DNA from: Gemmobacter sp.
GTDB taxonomy: Bacteria > Pseudomonadota > Alphaproteobacteria > Rhodobacterales > Rhodobacteraceae
Direction: 5' to 3'
Length of the DNA stretch: 64,000 nt
Assembly: GCF_034676705.1 (NCBI RefSeq)
Contig: NZ_JAUCBS010000013.1
Location: 508,501-572,500, forward strand
Below are positions 16,863-26,573 of this stretch, in pieces (the first letter of the stretch is position 1; each line of letters opens with the position of its first letter). The translations under genes were made by a program, and so were the position numbers. The notes under the pieces are model-generated. The model ran no database searches, was not told where the DNA came from, and worked only from the letters and a program-made list of their open reading frames with translations.

Positions 16863-18281
16863 ATGCGCAATTCATCCGAGATTCCGGCCCTTGTCGAACG
16901 CCACAAGGACGACCTGACCGGGCTGGCCGACCGTGTCTGGGGCACGCCCGAACTGCTGTATGGCGAATTCAAATCCTGTGCCGAACATGCGGCCATGCTG
17001 CGGGCCAAGGGGTTCCGGGTGACGGAAAACGTCGCCGGCATTCCGACGGCGGTGATGGGCGAGGCGGGCACTGGCGGCCCGGTGATCGCCATTCTGGGCG
17101 AATACGACGCGCTGCCGGGCCTGAGCCAGGTGGCCGGCATCGACTACCGCGAAGAAATCGAGGCAGGCGGCAACGGCCATGGCTGCGGTCACAACCTGCT
17201 GGGGTCGGCGGCGCTGTTGGCGGCCTGTGCGGTCAAGGACTGGCTGGAGCAAACCGGCACCCCGGGGCGCGTGCGCTATTACGGTTGCCCTGCGGAAGAG
17301 GGCGGGGCGGCCAAGGCCTTCATGGTGCGCGACGGGGCGTTCGACGATGTGGATGCGGCCATCACCTGGCACCCCAGCTGCATGACGCGGGTGGACGATC
17401 CGCTGGCGCTGGCCAATACCCGGATGGATTTCACCTTTACCGGCCGCGCTGCGCATGCGGCGGCCACCCCGCATCTGGGCCGGTCGGCGCTGGACGCGGT
17501 GGAGCTGATGTCGGTGGGCGTCAACTACCTGCGCGAACATGCGCCGCAGGATGCGCGGATCCATTATGCCTATCTGGAAACGGGCGGCACCGCGCCCAAT
17601 GTGGTGCAGGCCCGGGCCAAGGTGCGCTATTCCATCCGCGCGCTGAAGCTGGCCGAAATGCTCTCGCTGGTCGAGCGGGTCAGGAAGGTGGCCGAAGGCG
17701 CCGCCCTGATGACCGAGACCAGGGTCGAGGCCAAGGTGTTTTCCGCCGTGTCGAACCACCTGGAAAACCTGACGCTGGACCGCGCCATGCATGCGGTGCT
17801 GGAGGAAATCGGCGGCGTGCCGTTCGATGAGGACGACCGCGCCTATGCCGCCCGCATCCGCGCCACGCTGTCGGACAACGACATTGCCAGCGAATGGCGC
17901 GGCGTGGGGCAGGAGCCGCAGATGGATGTCGCGCTGTGCGACTGGATCGTGCCGATGCGCCCGGGCGGCGAGGTGATGATCGGGTCCACCGACGTGGGCG
18001 ATGTCACCTGGAAGGTGCCCACGACCGAGGTTCTGGTGGCGACCTGCGCCATCGGAACGCCGTTCCACAGCTGGCAGCTGACCGCGCAGGGCAAGTCCGG
18101 CATGGCGCACAAGGGCATGACCCATGCCGCCAAGGCGATGGGCCGTCTGGCGCAGCAGCTGCTGGCCGATGCGGGGCTGCTGGCCGAGGCCAAGGCCGAA
18201 CATGCCCGCCGGCTGGCCGTGACGCCCTATACCTGCCCGCTGCCCGCCGATCTGGCCCCGCCGCTGGTGCCCCGGCCTTGA
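16863..18281 (+). CDS. M20 family amidohydrolase, AbgB-like (p-aminobenzoyl-glutamate hydrolase type)
   Basis: A 472-residue metal-dependent amidohydrolase. The metal-binding motif GHGCGHNLLGSAAL, the catalytic acid pair in PAEEGGAAKAFM, and ITWHPSC are characteristic, as is the dimerisation-domain segment FTGRAAHAAATPHLGRSAL. AbgB subunits split p-aminobenzoyl-glutamate from folate catabolism, but many relatives act on other N-acyl amino acids. AACAGGAGGCGATCAA gives a strong ribosome-binding site. A stable hairpin follows the stop. Confidence 0.88.
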   Translation: MRNSSEIPALVERHKDDLTGLADRVWGTPELLYGEFKSCAEHAAMLRAKGFRVTENVAGIPTAVMGEAGTGGPVIAILGEYDALPGLSQVAGIDYREEIEAGGNGHGCGHNLLGSAALLAACAVKDWLEQTGTPGRVRYYGCPAEEGGAAKAFMVRDGAFDDVDAAITWHPSCMTRVDDPLALANTRMDFTFTGRAAHAAATPHLGRSALDAVELMSVGVNYLREHAPQDARIHYAYLETGGTAPNVVQARAKVRYSIRALKLAEMLSLVERVRKVAEGAALMTETRVEAKVFSAVSNHLENLTLDRAMHAVLEEIGGVPFDEDDRAYAARIRATLSDNDIASEWRGVGQEPQMDVALCDWIVPMRPGGEVMIGSTDVGDVTWKVPTTEVLVATCAIGTPFHSWQLTAQGKSGMAHKGMTHAAKAMGRLAQQLLADAGLLAEAKAEHARRLAVTPYTCPLPADLAPPLVPRP

Positions 18282-18287
18282 GAGGAT

Positions 18288-18322
18288 GCGGCAGGCAAGG
18301 GCATCGAGCCCCTGCCTGCCGC
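18288..18322 (+). terminator. stem-loop after the amidohydrolase gene
   Basis: Arms at 18288-18301 and 18309-18322 (GCGGCAGGCA/TGCCTGCCGC core) pair over 14 bp with one mismatch around a 7-nt loop, 7 bp after the stop. No U tract is present. Confidence 0.6.
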
Positions 18323-18367
18323 CCTGCCGGGGAAAAGGACCAGGCGGCACGAAGGTCTGAAGCCGTT

Positions 18368-18456
18368 CGGCGGGGGGGTTGCCCCCTTGTATCGGCTGGT
18401 TCTTGAACCAGTGGCGAACCAGCCTCTGCCCGCAGGAGAGTTCGGGCAAGGCGAAA
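18368..18456 (+). repeat. dispersed intergenic repeat B, copy 2
   Basis: This copy matches 7228-7312 in the same orientation (see copy 1). Here it lies between two convergent genes, whereas copy 1 lies between divergent ones, so a simple terminator role does not explain both. Confidence 0.8.
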
Positions 18457-18477
18457 CAGCGCCGGAGCGGGGCCTTG

Positions 18478-19368
18478 TCAGCGCGCCGCCAGCACGGTGG
18501 CGCATTGGGCGGGCAGGTCGGCCATGGTGTAATCGCGCGGGCCGCGCTGGCGGGGCTGTGGTTCCTTGGGCTTTTTCGGATCGGCCTTGGGCGGGTTCAG
18601 GTAATCGGTGACCCACCACATCAGCGTATCGTCGCAGCCGTTGCCGTTCTTGGACAGATCCGCCACCGTCGGCGTCTGGGTCTGGCACCCCGGCGATCCC
18701 GCAGGGCATTTCAGGCGCACATGGAAATGCGTGTCGTGGCCATAGATCGGGCGGATCTTTTGCAGCCATTTCGTATCGGCGCGGGTCGCGGTCTTGCACA
18801 TCTCGATCTTGACGGCGGCGGCGACAAAGATGCGGTCCACCCGGTCGTCCAGCGCGGCGGCCCGCATGATGGCATGGTGCGACGCCGACCAGTGCCGCGT
18901 CACGCTGCGCTGGTCGGCGCTGCGCACGGGGATGGAGCTGACCTTTTCCCGTTCCGCCCGCGACAGGTTCAGCCGGGTGGCCGGCAGCATCCAGATATCG
19001 GCATCCAGCCCGATCTGGTGGCTGGAATGGCCCGACACCATCGGCCCGCCGCGCGGCTGGCTGATATCGCCGACGTAAAGCCCGCTCCACCCGGCGCGGG
19101 TGGCCTGCACCGACAGATCCTGCAAAAAGCGGATCATCTCGGGGTGGCCCCAGTTGCGGTTGCGCGACAGGCGCATGGCCTGCCAGGTGGGCCCGGTTTC
19201 CGGCAGTTGCACCAGCCCGGCCGCGCAGCCCTTGGCATAGCTGCCCAGGGCCTCGGGCTGGTGGCGGCTGGCGGTCTTCATCGCGCCGAACAGCTGATTC
19301 GCCTTGGTTTCCGCCCAGGCGGCGGCCGGGGCCAGCAGGGCAGCGATCAGGAGGAAGGTGCGGACCAT
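18478..19368 (-). CDS. mepA: penicillin-insensitive murein endopeptidase MepA
   Basis: A 296-residue exported LAS-type metallopeptidase that cuts D-Ala-meso-DAP cross-links in peptidoglycan. The signal peptide is MVRTFLLIAALLAPAAAWA. Zinc-ligand motifs are visible in SGHSSHQIGLDADIW and in YGHDTHFHVRLKCP, which also contains the catalytic histidine. Cysteines in CAAGL, CPAGSPGCQ and CDD likely form disulfides. The start at 19368 lies inside the end of the upstream MFS gene, overlapping by 22 bp, so translation is coupled. Confidence 0.94.
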   Translation of the reverse strand: MVRTFLLIAALLAPAAAWAETKANQLFGAMKTASRHQPEALGSYAKGCAAGLVQLPETGPTWQAMRLSRNRNWGHPEMIRFLQDLSVQATRAGWSGLYVGDISQPRGGPMVSGHSSHQIGLDADIWMLPATRLNLSRAEREKVSSIPVRSADQRSVTRHWSASHHAIMRAAALDDRVDRIFVAAAVKIEMCKTATRADTKWLQKIRPIYGHDTHFHVRLKCPAGSPGCQTQTPTVADLSKNGNGCDDTLMWWVTDYLNPPKADPKKPKEPQPRQRGPRDYTMADLPAQCATVLAAR

Positions 19369-20699
19369 GTGCCTGTGTCTCCGTTGGGTCTGACGAAGGC
19401 TAGCAGACAAAGGCCGATGACAAAAAGCACGATCAGCGGAATGATGCCCAGCTGCTGGCTGCCCGTGATCTGCGTCGTCACGGCAATCGACAGGGGCGCG
19501 ATCCACGACATGGCCTTGCCCGACAGGGCATAAAGGCCGAAGGCCTCGGTCATGCGGCTAGGGTCGGCCTGACGCACCATCATGGTCCGGCTGGCCGATT
19601 GCAGCACACCGCCCCCGGCACCGATCAGGCAGCCCAGCACGTAGAAGGCAAGGTCCGGCAGCCGGCTGTCCGGCCCCACGGGCATGCCGAACACGCTGTC
19701 GCGCCCGACATAGACGATGCCCAGGCAGACCAGCGCCAGCACCACCACCGATACCAGGATCACCGGCTTTGGCCCCACCCGACTGTCGGCCTTGCCCCCC
19801 AGCCAGGCAAAGACCGCCCCGGTGATCGCGGCCAGAATGCCGAACACGCCCACCTCCGTCACCTCCCACCCCAGCACGCCGGCGGCATAGATGCCGCCAA
19901 AGGTATACATCCCGTTCAGCGCGTCGCGGTAAAAGGTGGACGAGGCCAGATAGGCCAGCAGGCTTGGGTGCCTGGGCAGGTTGCGGATGGTGGCCAGCGT
20001 TTCGGGAAACGCCCCACGCGCGGCGGCGACAATGCCGATGCCCGGCCGTTTCGGTTCGCGCACCCACAGAAAGAACGGCACCATGAACACCGCGAACCAC
20101 ATCGCGGTGAACGGGCCGACGAACCGCGTTCCCTCGCGCGTTTCAGGGTCAAGGCCGAACACCCGCGGGGACAAATCGGCCAGCGTGCGCCCCGAGGATT
20201 GTTCCACAAAGAACACCAGCATGATCACCAGCGACAGCACGCCCCCTGCATAGCCGAACGCCCAGCCCGAACCGGACACGCGGCCCAGATCCTCGGGCGG
20301 GGCAAGGTCGGGCATCATGGCATTGGTGAAGGTGGTGGCGAATTCCATCCCGATCAGCCCGATGCAGAACGACAGCATCACCAGCCAGACGTTGAAATCC
20401 CCCGGCGCCGCCCACCACAGCCCCCAGGCCCCCACGACATACAGCACCGAGAACAGCCAGATGAACGCCATCCGCCGCCCCGCCCGGTCGGCGATCGCCC
20501 CCAACAGCGGCGAGGCAAGCGCGATCAGCACCCCGGCCGCGCCGACGCCATAGCCCCAGACGGTTTGCGCCGCCGACCCGTCGCCCATCAGCTTGACCAC
20601 ATAGGGGGCAAAGACAAAGGTCAGCAACAAGGTGTTGTAGGGCTGGCTGGCCCAGTCAAAAAACCACCAGCCCCAGATCCGCCGCTGCTGTTCGGTCAT
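19347..20699 (-). CDS. MFS transporter, UMF1 (Atg22-like) family
   Basis: A 450-residue protein with about twelve transmembrane helices. The N-terminal WGWWFFDWASQPYNTLLLTF and FAPYVV are the signature of UMF1/PF11700 transporters related to yeast Atg22; GAIADRAGRRMAF is the MFS loop 2-3 motif. Substrates are unknown for bacterial members. The start has AGGGGGACAG upstream. It overlaps mepA by 22 bp, hinting at a role linked to wall-peptide turnover, for example transport of amino acids or muropeptides. That link is inference. Confidence 0.87.
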   Translation of the reverse strand: MTEQQRRIWGWWFFDWASQPYNTLLLTFVFAPYVVKLMGDGSAAQTVWGYGVGAAGVLIALASPLLGAIADRAGRRMAFIWLFSVLYVVGAWGLWWAAPGDFNVWLVMLSFCIGLIGMEFATTFTNAMMPDLAPPEDLGRVSGSGWAFGYAGGVLSLVIMLVFFVEQSSGRTLADLSPRVFGLDPETREGTRFVGPFTAMWFAVFMVPFFLWVREPKRPGIGIVAAARGAFPETLATIRNLPRHPSLLAYLASSTFYRDALNGMYTFGGIYAAGVLGWEVTEVGVFGILAAITGAVFAWLGGKADSRVGPKPVILVSVVVLALVCLGIVYVGRDSVFGMPVGPDSRLPDLAFYVLGCLIGAGGGVLQSASRTMMVRQADPSRMTEAFGLYALSGKAMSWIAPLSIAVTTQITGSQQLGIIPLIVLFVIGLCLLAFVRPNGDTGTWSAPSS

Positions 20700-20841
20700 G
20701 CTGTCCCCCTGAGCCCCTGTTTCGCGCCGATCAAACAGGGCGGCGCGGGGCTTGGCAAGCTAAGGTTTTGCGGCGGCCGGGCTGCCCCGTGACGGCGCCG
20801 GCCCGACGGCCTATATTCAGCCCAACCCCAGCGGAGGCCCC

Positions 20842-22266
20842 ATGCGTTTCGACAATTCCTATGCCCGCCTGCCCGCGCACATGTTCGCCCGGGTGCTGCC
20901 CACCCCGGTGGCCGCGCCGGGGCTGATCGCCGTCAACCCGCACCTTGCGGCCGAGATGGGGCTGGATCCGCAGGTGCTGTCCACGCCCGACTGGATTGCG
21001 GTCTTTGCCGGCAACCGGGTGCCCGACGGCGCCGATCCGCTGGCGCAGGCCTATGCCGGGCATCAGTTCGGCAACTGGGTGCCGCAGCTGGGCGACGGGC
21101 GGGCCATCCTGCTGGGCGAACATCTGGGCCCCGATGGCCGCCGCTGGGACATCCAGCTGAAGGGCTCCGGGCGCACCGCCTTTTCCCGCATGGGCGACGG
21201 GCGGGCCTGGGTCGGCCCGGTGATCCGCGAATATCTGGTGTCAGAGGCGATGCACGCCCTGGGCGTGCCCACCACCCGCGCGCTGGCCGCCGTCACCACC
21301 GGCGATCTGGTCTACCGCGAAGGCGCCATGCCCGGCGCCGTGCTGACCCGCGTTGCAACCAGCCATCTGCGTGTCGGCACCTTCCAGTTCTTTGCCGCCC
21401 GGCAGGATCTGGACGCGCTGCGCCGGCTGACCGACATGGCCATTGCGCGCCATTATCCCGGTGCCGACGGTGCGCTTGGCCTGTTGCAGGCCGCAACGCG
21501 CGCGCAGGCCGAACTGGTGGCGCAGTGGATGTCGCTGGGGTTCATCCATGGCGTGATGAACACCGACAATGCCCATGTCGGCGGGCTGACCATCGACTAT
21601 GGCCCCTGCGCCTTCATGGATGCCTACCACCCTGACCGGGTGTTTTCCTCGATCGACCAGATGGGCCGCTACGCCTATGCGAACCAGCCGCAGATCGCGG
21701 TCTGGAACGTGGCGCAGCTGGCCAGCTGCCTGCTGCCGCTGATCCACCCCGACGAAGCCGCGGCGGTCGAAGCCGCGACCGAGGTGGTGCATGGCTATGC
21801 CGACCTTTATCAGGCGGCCTGGCTGGACCGCTTCCGCGCCAAGCTGGGCCTGGCATCCATGCAGGAGAGCGACCGGCAGCTGGTCGAAACCCTGCTGGGG
21901 GCCATGGCCGGGCAAGGCGCTGATTTCACCCGCACGTTCCGGGGCCTTGCCGAAGGCACCGCCGGGGCCGAATTCGCCGATCCTGCGGCCTTGCAGGCCT
22001 GGATCGCCGGTTGGCACGCCCGGCTGGCGGCCGAGGGGCGCAGCCCGGCACAGGCGCAGGCGGCCATGCTGCGCAGCAACCCGGCGATCATCCCGCGCAA
22101 CCACCGAATCGAAGCGGCCATCACCGCCGCCGTCGCGGGCGATTTCGCGCCGTTCCACGCCCTGAACGCCGCCCTTGCCGCGCCCTTCGATGCCCCGCCC
22201 GACCACCCGCTGCGCACTGCCCCCATCCCTGCGGAAATCGTGCGCCGCACCTTCTGCGGCACCTGA
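20842..22266 (+). CDS. selO: protein adenylyltransferase SelO (YdiU)
   Basis: A 474-residue pseudokinase-fold protein that transfers AMP to Ser/Thr/Tyr residues. YAGHQFGNWVPQLGDGRA, IQLKGSGRTAFSRMGDGRA and REYLVSEAMHALGVPTTRAL form the nucleotide-binding lobe. HGVMNTDNAHVGGLTIDYGPCAF holds the metal- and catalytic-site residues (usual NMSI replaced by NAHV). The protein ends in FCGT, a cysteine at the place where some eukaryotic SelO proteins carry selenocysteine; it is TGC here, so ordinary Cys. The start follows CAGCGGAGGCCCC. Confidence 0.95.
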   Translation: MRFDNSYARLPAHMFARVLPTPVAAPGLIAVNPHLAAEMGLDPQVLSTPDWIAVFAGNRVPDGADPLAQAYAGHQFGNWVPQLGDGRAILLGEHLGPDGRRWDIQLKGSGRTAFSRMGDGRAWVGPVIREYLVSEAMHALGVPTTRALAAVTTGDLVYREGAMPGAVLTRVATSHLRVGTFQFFAARQDLDALRRLTDMAIARHYPGADGALGLLQAATRAQAELVAQWMSLGFIHGVMNTDNAHVGGLTIDYGPCAFMDAYHPDRVFSSIDQMGRYAYANQPQIAVWNVAQLASCLLPLIHPDEAAAVEAATEVVHGYADLYQAAWLDRFRAKLGLASMQESDRQLVETLLGAMAGQGADFTRTFRGLAEGTAGAEFADPAALQAWIAGWHARLAAEGRSPAQAQAAMLRSNPAIIPRNHRIEAAITAAVAGDFAPFHALNAALAAPFDAPPDHPLRTAPIPAEIVRRTFCGT

Positions 22267-22786
22267 GCCGGGACTGAAGCGGGATTCGACCTGCACTGCC
22301 AGGATACCCTGACGACGCCCCGGGGGTGGGCACCGATTCCGTCTACTGCTAGGTTGCCGGCAGGAAAACATCAATCACGGGATACGGTTGCACGAACCGA
22401 TCATCCGCTGCCAGCTTCCCGTGATCGAGCGGGTCGCCCTTCTGATAAAGAGCTACATCGACTGGAGCCCGACCGATTTCGGCGCCTGCCCTGTCGTGGC
22501 CAACGAGGAGCAGCTTTCGTCCGAACGGGCCGAGTTCCTGCGCCGCGCCAACCGGACCCGGCCCAGATCATCGCGCGACACTTCTCCGATCCTCCTGCGC
22601 GGGCTGACGGCGCGACGGCAGCGACACCCAGGCAAGCGTCCAGCACGGAGGTTTCCACGAACGATGACCCCGAAAACCAATGGCATGGCTCTTTGAACGG
22701 GGCCTTGCCCCTGGCGCGGAAAGGGTCAACGGACGGCGCGCCGGTTTCGAAGATCCAGCCGCCCGCCGGCGATTGTTCGGGTGGGA
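22267..22786. other. 520-bp spacer without a recognisable gene
   Basis: Between selO and the isochorismatase-like gene no convincing gene was found. A TTG-started frame at 22388-22696 begins with plausible sequence (QLPVIERVALLIKSYIDW) but degenerates into arginine/proline-rich text after about 60 residues. It has no clear ribosome-binding site and matches no family I know. This could be a decayed gene fragment at the edge of an accessory block. Confidence 0.5.
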
Positions 22787-23434
22787 TCAGCTGATCTTGC
22801 CCTGTTTCATCAGCGCGAACCGCTTGGGGAAATACCATTGCAGCACTTCGCGGAACTTCGGCGAGTCCGGCCGTGCCCAGTTGCGCATCAGTTCCGAGCC
22901 GAACTGGATGGCAGTGATCGGCGTGGCGCCTGCGGCCTGCATCCGTTCCATCGCCCGGTCATGCGCGACACGGGAAATCCCGCCAACCGCATCGGCGACC
23001 GGATAGGTATTGTAGCCCTCGGCCTGCATGTCGAGTACCGGGAAGGTCAGGCAGACCTCGGTCCAGAGCCCGGCAATCACGATGTTCTTGCGGCCGGTCG
23101 CCTTGACGGCGTTGCGGAACTCCTCGTCCTCCCAGGAATTCACGCCGGTGCGGTCGATCTCTGTCACGCCGGGCAGTTCGGCAAGGATCTCTGCGGTGGT
23201 TCCGGTATTCACGCCCATGTCCACGCCCACGGTCGAGACGACCACCGGCAGATCATAGGCGCGCGCGAAACGGCACAGCGCCACGACGTTGAGGTTGATT
23301 TCCTCGGGTGTGGCCGATGTGACCGTACGATACTGCTCGGGCTGATAGTCGATCAGCACCAGGGCCGCGTTTGCGGGCGTCAACAGCCGGTCCGATTTCG
23401 GATCGCGGACCGGCTCGGGCAGGGTCTTGGCCAC
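22787..23434 (-). CDS. isochorismatase-like cysteine hydrolase (YcaC-like)
   Basis: A 215-residue protein starting with GTG at 23434 just after AAGGAGGAGATC. The cysteine-hydrolase triad is visible: Asp in LVLIDYQPEQ, Lys in NAVKATGRKNIVI, and Cys in GLWTEVCLTFPVLDM. The C-terminal extension (QFGSELMRNWARPDS) is typical of the YcaC subgroup, whose substrate is unknown. It is the last gene of a three-gene unit with doxX and a broken GNAT gene; its ribosome-binding site overlaps the end of the GNAT reading frame. Confidence 0.88.
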   Translation of the reverse strand: MAKTLPEPVRDPKSDRLLTPANAALVLIDYQPEQYRTVTSATPEEINLNVVALCRFARAYDLPVVVSTVGVDMGVNTGTTAEILAELPGVTEIDRTGVNSWEDEEFRNAVKATGRKNIVIAGLWTEVCLTFPVLDMQAEGYNTYPVADAVGGISRVAHDRAMERMQAAGATPITAIQFGSELMRNWARPDSPKFREVLQWYFPKRFALMKQGKIS

Positions 23435-23444
23435 GATCTCCTCC

Positions 23445-23748
23445 TTAAGGATTTTCGCCGGGTGCGGTGGTGAACAGATCGGCCCATTCGGGATGACGGG
23501 CATATTGCTTGCGCACGAAGGGGCAGACCGGAACGATGCGAAGCCCGCCCTTGCGGGCATCGTCCAGCATGTAGTCGAGCAACGCCTTTGCCACCCATCG
23601 CATCGGGCACGCCGGTATGGTTGGCGCTGATCACGCCGTCATGCGGGCGGGTGAAGGTGATCTCGCCTTCGGCGTCTATCCCCTTCATGCGGGCGACATA
23701 GCGCCCTGCGCCATTGCCGTCCTCGCGGGTGATCGTGATCTCGGACAT
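23445..23748 (-). pseudogene. GNAT family N-acetyltransferase (YjdJ-type) broken by a deletion in the acetyl-CoA loop
   Basis: The start at 23748 follows AGGGAGAGGTCC and reads MSEITITREDGNGAGRYVAR, then EGEITFTRPHDGVISANHTGVPDAM, the normal N-terminal half of the short GNAT family PF14542. The frame then becomes nonsense (GGKGVARLHAGRC). The expected continuation VAKALLDYMLDDARKGGLRI, and on to PFVRKQYARHPEWADLF, is in another frame and ends at a TAA at 23445. Comparing with the family pattern RGKGVAKALL, 1 nt remains where 12 nt should encode R-G-K-G, an 11-nt loss. That loop binds acetyl-CoA, so the product should be inactive. The gene lies 10 bp after doxX. Confidence 0.8.
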
Positions 23749-23758
23749 GGACCTCTCC

Positions 23759-24334
23759 CTAGAATTCGCGTTTCGCAATGCTGCGGTCAACCGACAGCGG
23801 CCCGGCGCCCCAGGCGGCCAGAAACAGCGCAGCAACCGTCCAGAGCGCCGAGAACCCTTCGGCCTTGGACTGCACCTGGTGCAGGAACAGCGCGCCACCA
23901 TCGGCAGCCAGATTGCGCACGCCATCGGCGGTGAACAGGGTTTGACCGGCGGCCTGCGCGGCCGCCATACCCTCGGGCGTCAGCGCCAGCGCACCATAGG
24001 GATGCGACCAGTGGAACCAGAAGGTGATTGCCAGCATGGCGGCATTGGCCAAGGCGACCGGACGGGTCAGGAAGCCGACAAGGATCAGCAGCCCGCCGAC
24101 GAATTGCATCACCGCCAGAACCGCAGACCAGAGCCAGCCGGGATACATGCCGATGCTCTCGGTAAAGCCCGCCATGGCGAAGGGGGCCTGGATCTTTGGC
24201 CAGCCCTCGATGATCAGCAGCCCGCCGACCAGAACCCTCAGCCCAAGATGCGCCAGCGGCTGCGCGATGCGATCGTAAAACCCGCCCATGAATGGAAGGA
24301 CAAGCGGGGTTTTGGTCTTTTCGTTGCTGGTCAT
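23759..24334 (-). CDS. DoxX family membrane protein
   Basis: A 191-residue protein with four hydrophobic helices. The start at 24334 is set by AGGAGGTAAGGCA. LAHLGLRVLVGGLLIIEGWPKI and MQFVGGLLILVGFLTRPVAL are typical of the DoxX/DoxD family. Members are associated with thiosulfate:quinone oxidoreductase or with oxidative-stress complexes, though most are uncharacterised. It leads the unit doxX-GNAT(broken)-hydrolase. The 297 bp upstream to the cls stop hold no gene I can support. Confidence 0.85.
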   Translation of the reverse strand: MTSNEKTKTPLVLPFMGGFYDRIAQPLAHLGLRVLVGGLLIIEGWPKIQAPFAMAGFTESIGMYPGWLWSAVLAVMQFVGGLLILVGFLTRPVALANAAMLAITFWFHWSHPYGALALTPEGMAAAQAAGQTLFTADGVRNLAADGGALFLHQVQSKAEGFSALWTVAALFLAAWGAGPLSVDRSIAKREF

Positions 24335-24631
24335 TGCCTTACCTCCTGATCGGTTGGTCCGGCTGCGCAAAGACGGGCAAATCTGCCGGATGCTGCGGAG
24401 AATCTGCGTCCGCACGCGCGCCTGCGCCAGCCATGTTCCGGCGAACCCGGCGTTCGTCAATGCCGAACGCATGTCCTACTGACCGGTGACCACAACCTTC
24501 CACCTTCTGCCCGGGCGACGCAATGCGCTTTCGTGGCGACGATCGCAGCGACGGCAAACGCCCTCACATCCGGCGGGCCGCCAGAGAAATGCAGGGGTCG
24601 CAAGAGCGGTCGCATGCGGCCCGGCGACCGA

Positions 24632-26050
<1,419 letters not shown>

Positions 26051-26154
26051 GGCGCTGGCTCGGCCCCGGTGCGCAAGAGAGGCCGGCGACGGCAATGGAA
26101 CGCGGCCGGCGCGCCTGCTAGAGCGGGAAGGCACGGCAAGCCGGGGGGAGTTGC

Positions 26155-26565
26155 ATGTCGGTCTTTCATCACGTCTTTCACGGCATCCGCGATGTGCTGC
26201 GGGCGGCGACCCTGCCGCATGCCGACCTGCGGCGCCGGCTGGGGGGCACGATCAGCCTGACGGTCATCGCCTCGGCCGTTGCCACGCTGGCGATCTATGC
26301 GGTGGAAAAGGACCAGAAGGGATCCGACATCCACAATCTCTGGGAGGCGTTTTTCTTCACCATGTCGCGGATGACCACGATGTCCGCCGCGATGGCGAAC
26401 CCGGTGACCCGCGGGGGCGAGGTGATCGTGCTGTTGATCGACCTTTACGCGATCACGATCGTCTCGACGCTGGCGGGCATGTTCGGGGCCTATTTCTACC
26501 ATCGGTCGGATGCAAGGCGGCAGGCTGCCGCCGGCAAGGACGGCGAAGGCCCGGGCCAGGGCTGA
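26155..26565 (+). CDS. two-helix potassium-channel-like protein with non-canonical selectivity filter
   Basis: A 136-residue protein with two transmembrane helices (TISLTVIASAVATLAIYAV and EVIVLLIDLYAITIVSTLAG) bracketing a pore-helix-like stretch WEAFFFTMSRMTTMSAAMAN-PVT. The arrangement matches Ion_trans_2 channels, where the same place normally reads TMTTVGYGDxxPVT. Here the filter is TTMSAAMANPVT: the GYG carbonyl ladder is absent while the flanking F-T-M and P-V-T are kept. GGGGGAG precedes the ATG. Potassium selectivity is unlikely; the actual ion, if any, is unknown. It is the only rightward gene in this block. Confidence 0.75.
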   Translation: MSVFHHVFHGIRDVLRAATLPHADLRRRLGGTISLTVIASAVATLAIYAVEKDQKGSDIHNLWEAFFFTMSRMTTMSAAMANPVTRGGEVIVLLIDLYAITIVSTLAGMFGAYFYHRSDARRQAAAGKDGEGPGQG

Positions 26566-26573
26566 GCGCGCCG

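Noticed and set aside
20842..22266. Possible selenocysteine in SelO
   Set aside because: The C-terminal residue is encoded by TGC in FCGT, and the stop is a normal TGA after the following Gly-Thr; no recoding is needed.
22277..22300. GGATTCGACCTGC, resembling the T arm of a tRNA, near the left edge of the 22-31 kb block; possible att remnant of tRNA-Pro
   Set aside because: Only about 13 partly mismatched bases match; too short to claim an attachment-site duplication.
22388..22696. TTG-started 102-codon frame
   Set aside because: The first 60 residues look protein-like but no ribosome-binding site or family is recognisable and the rest is low-complexity; kept only as a note on the spacer.
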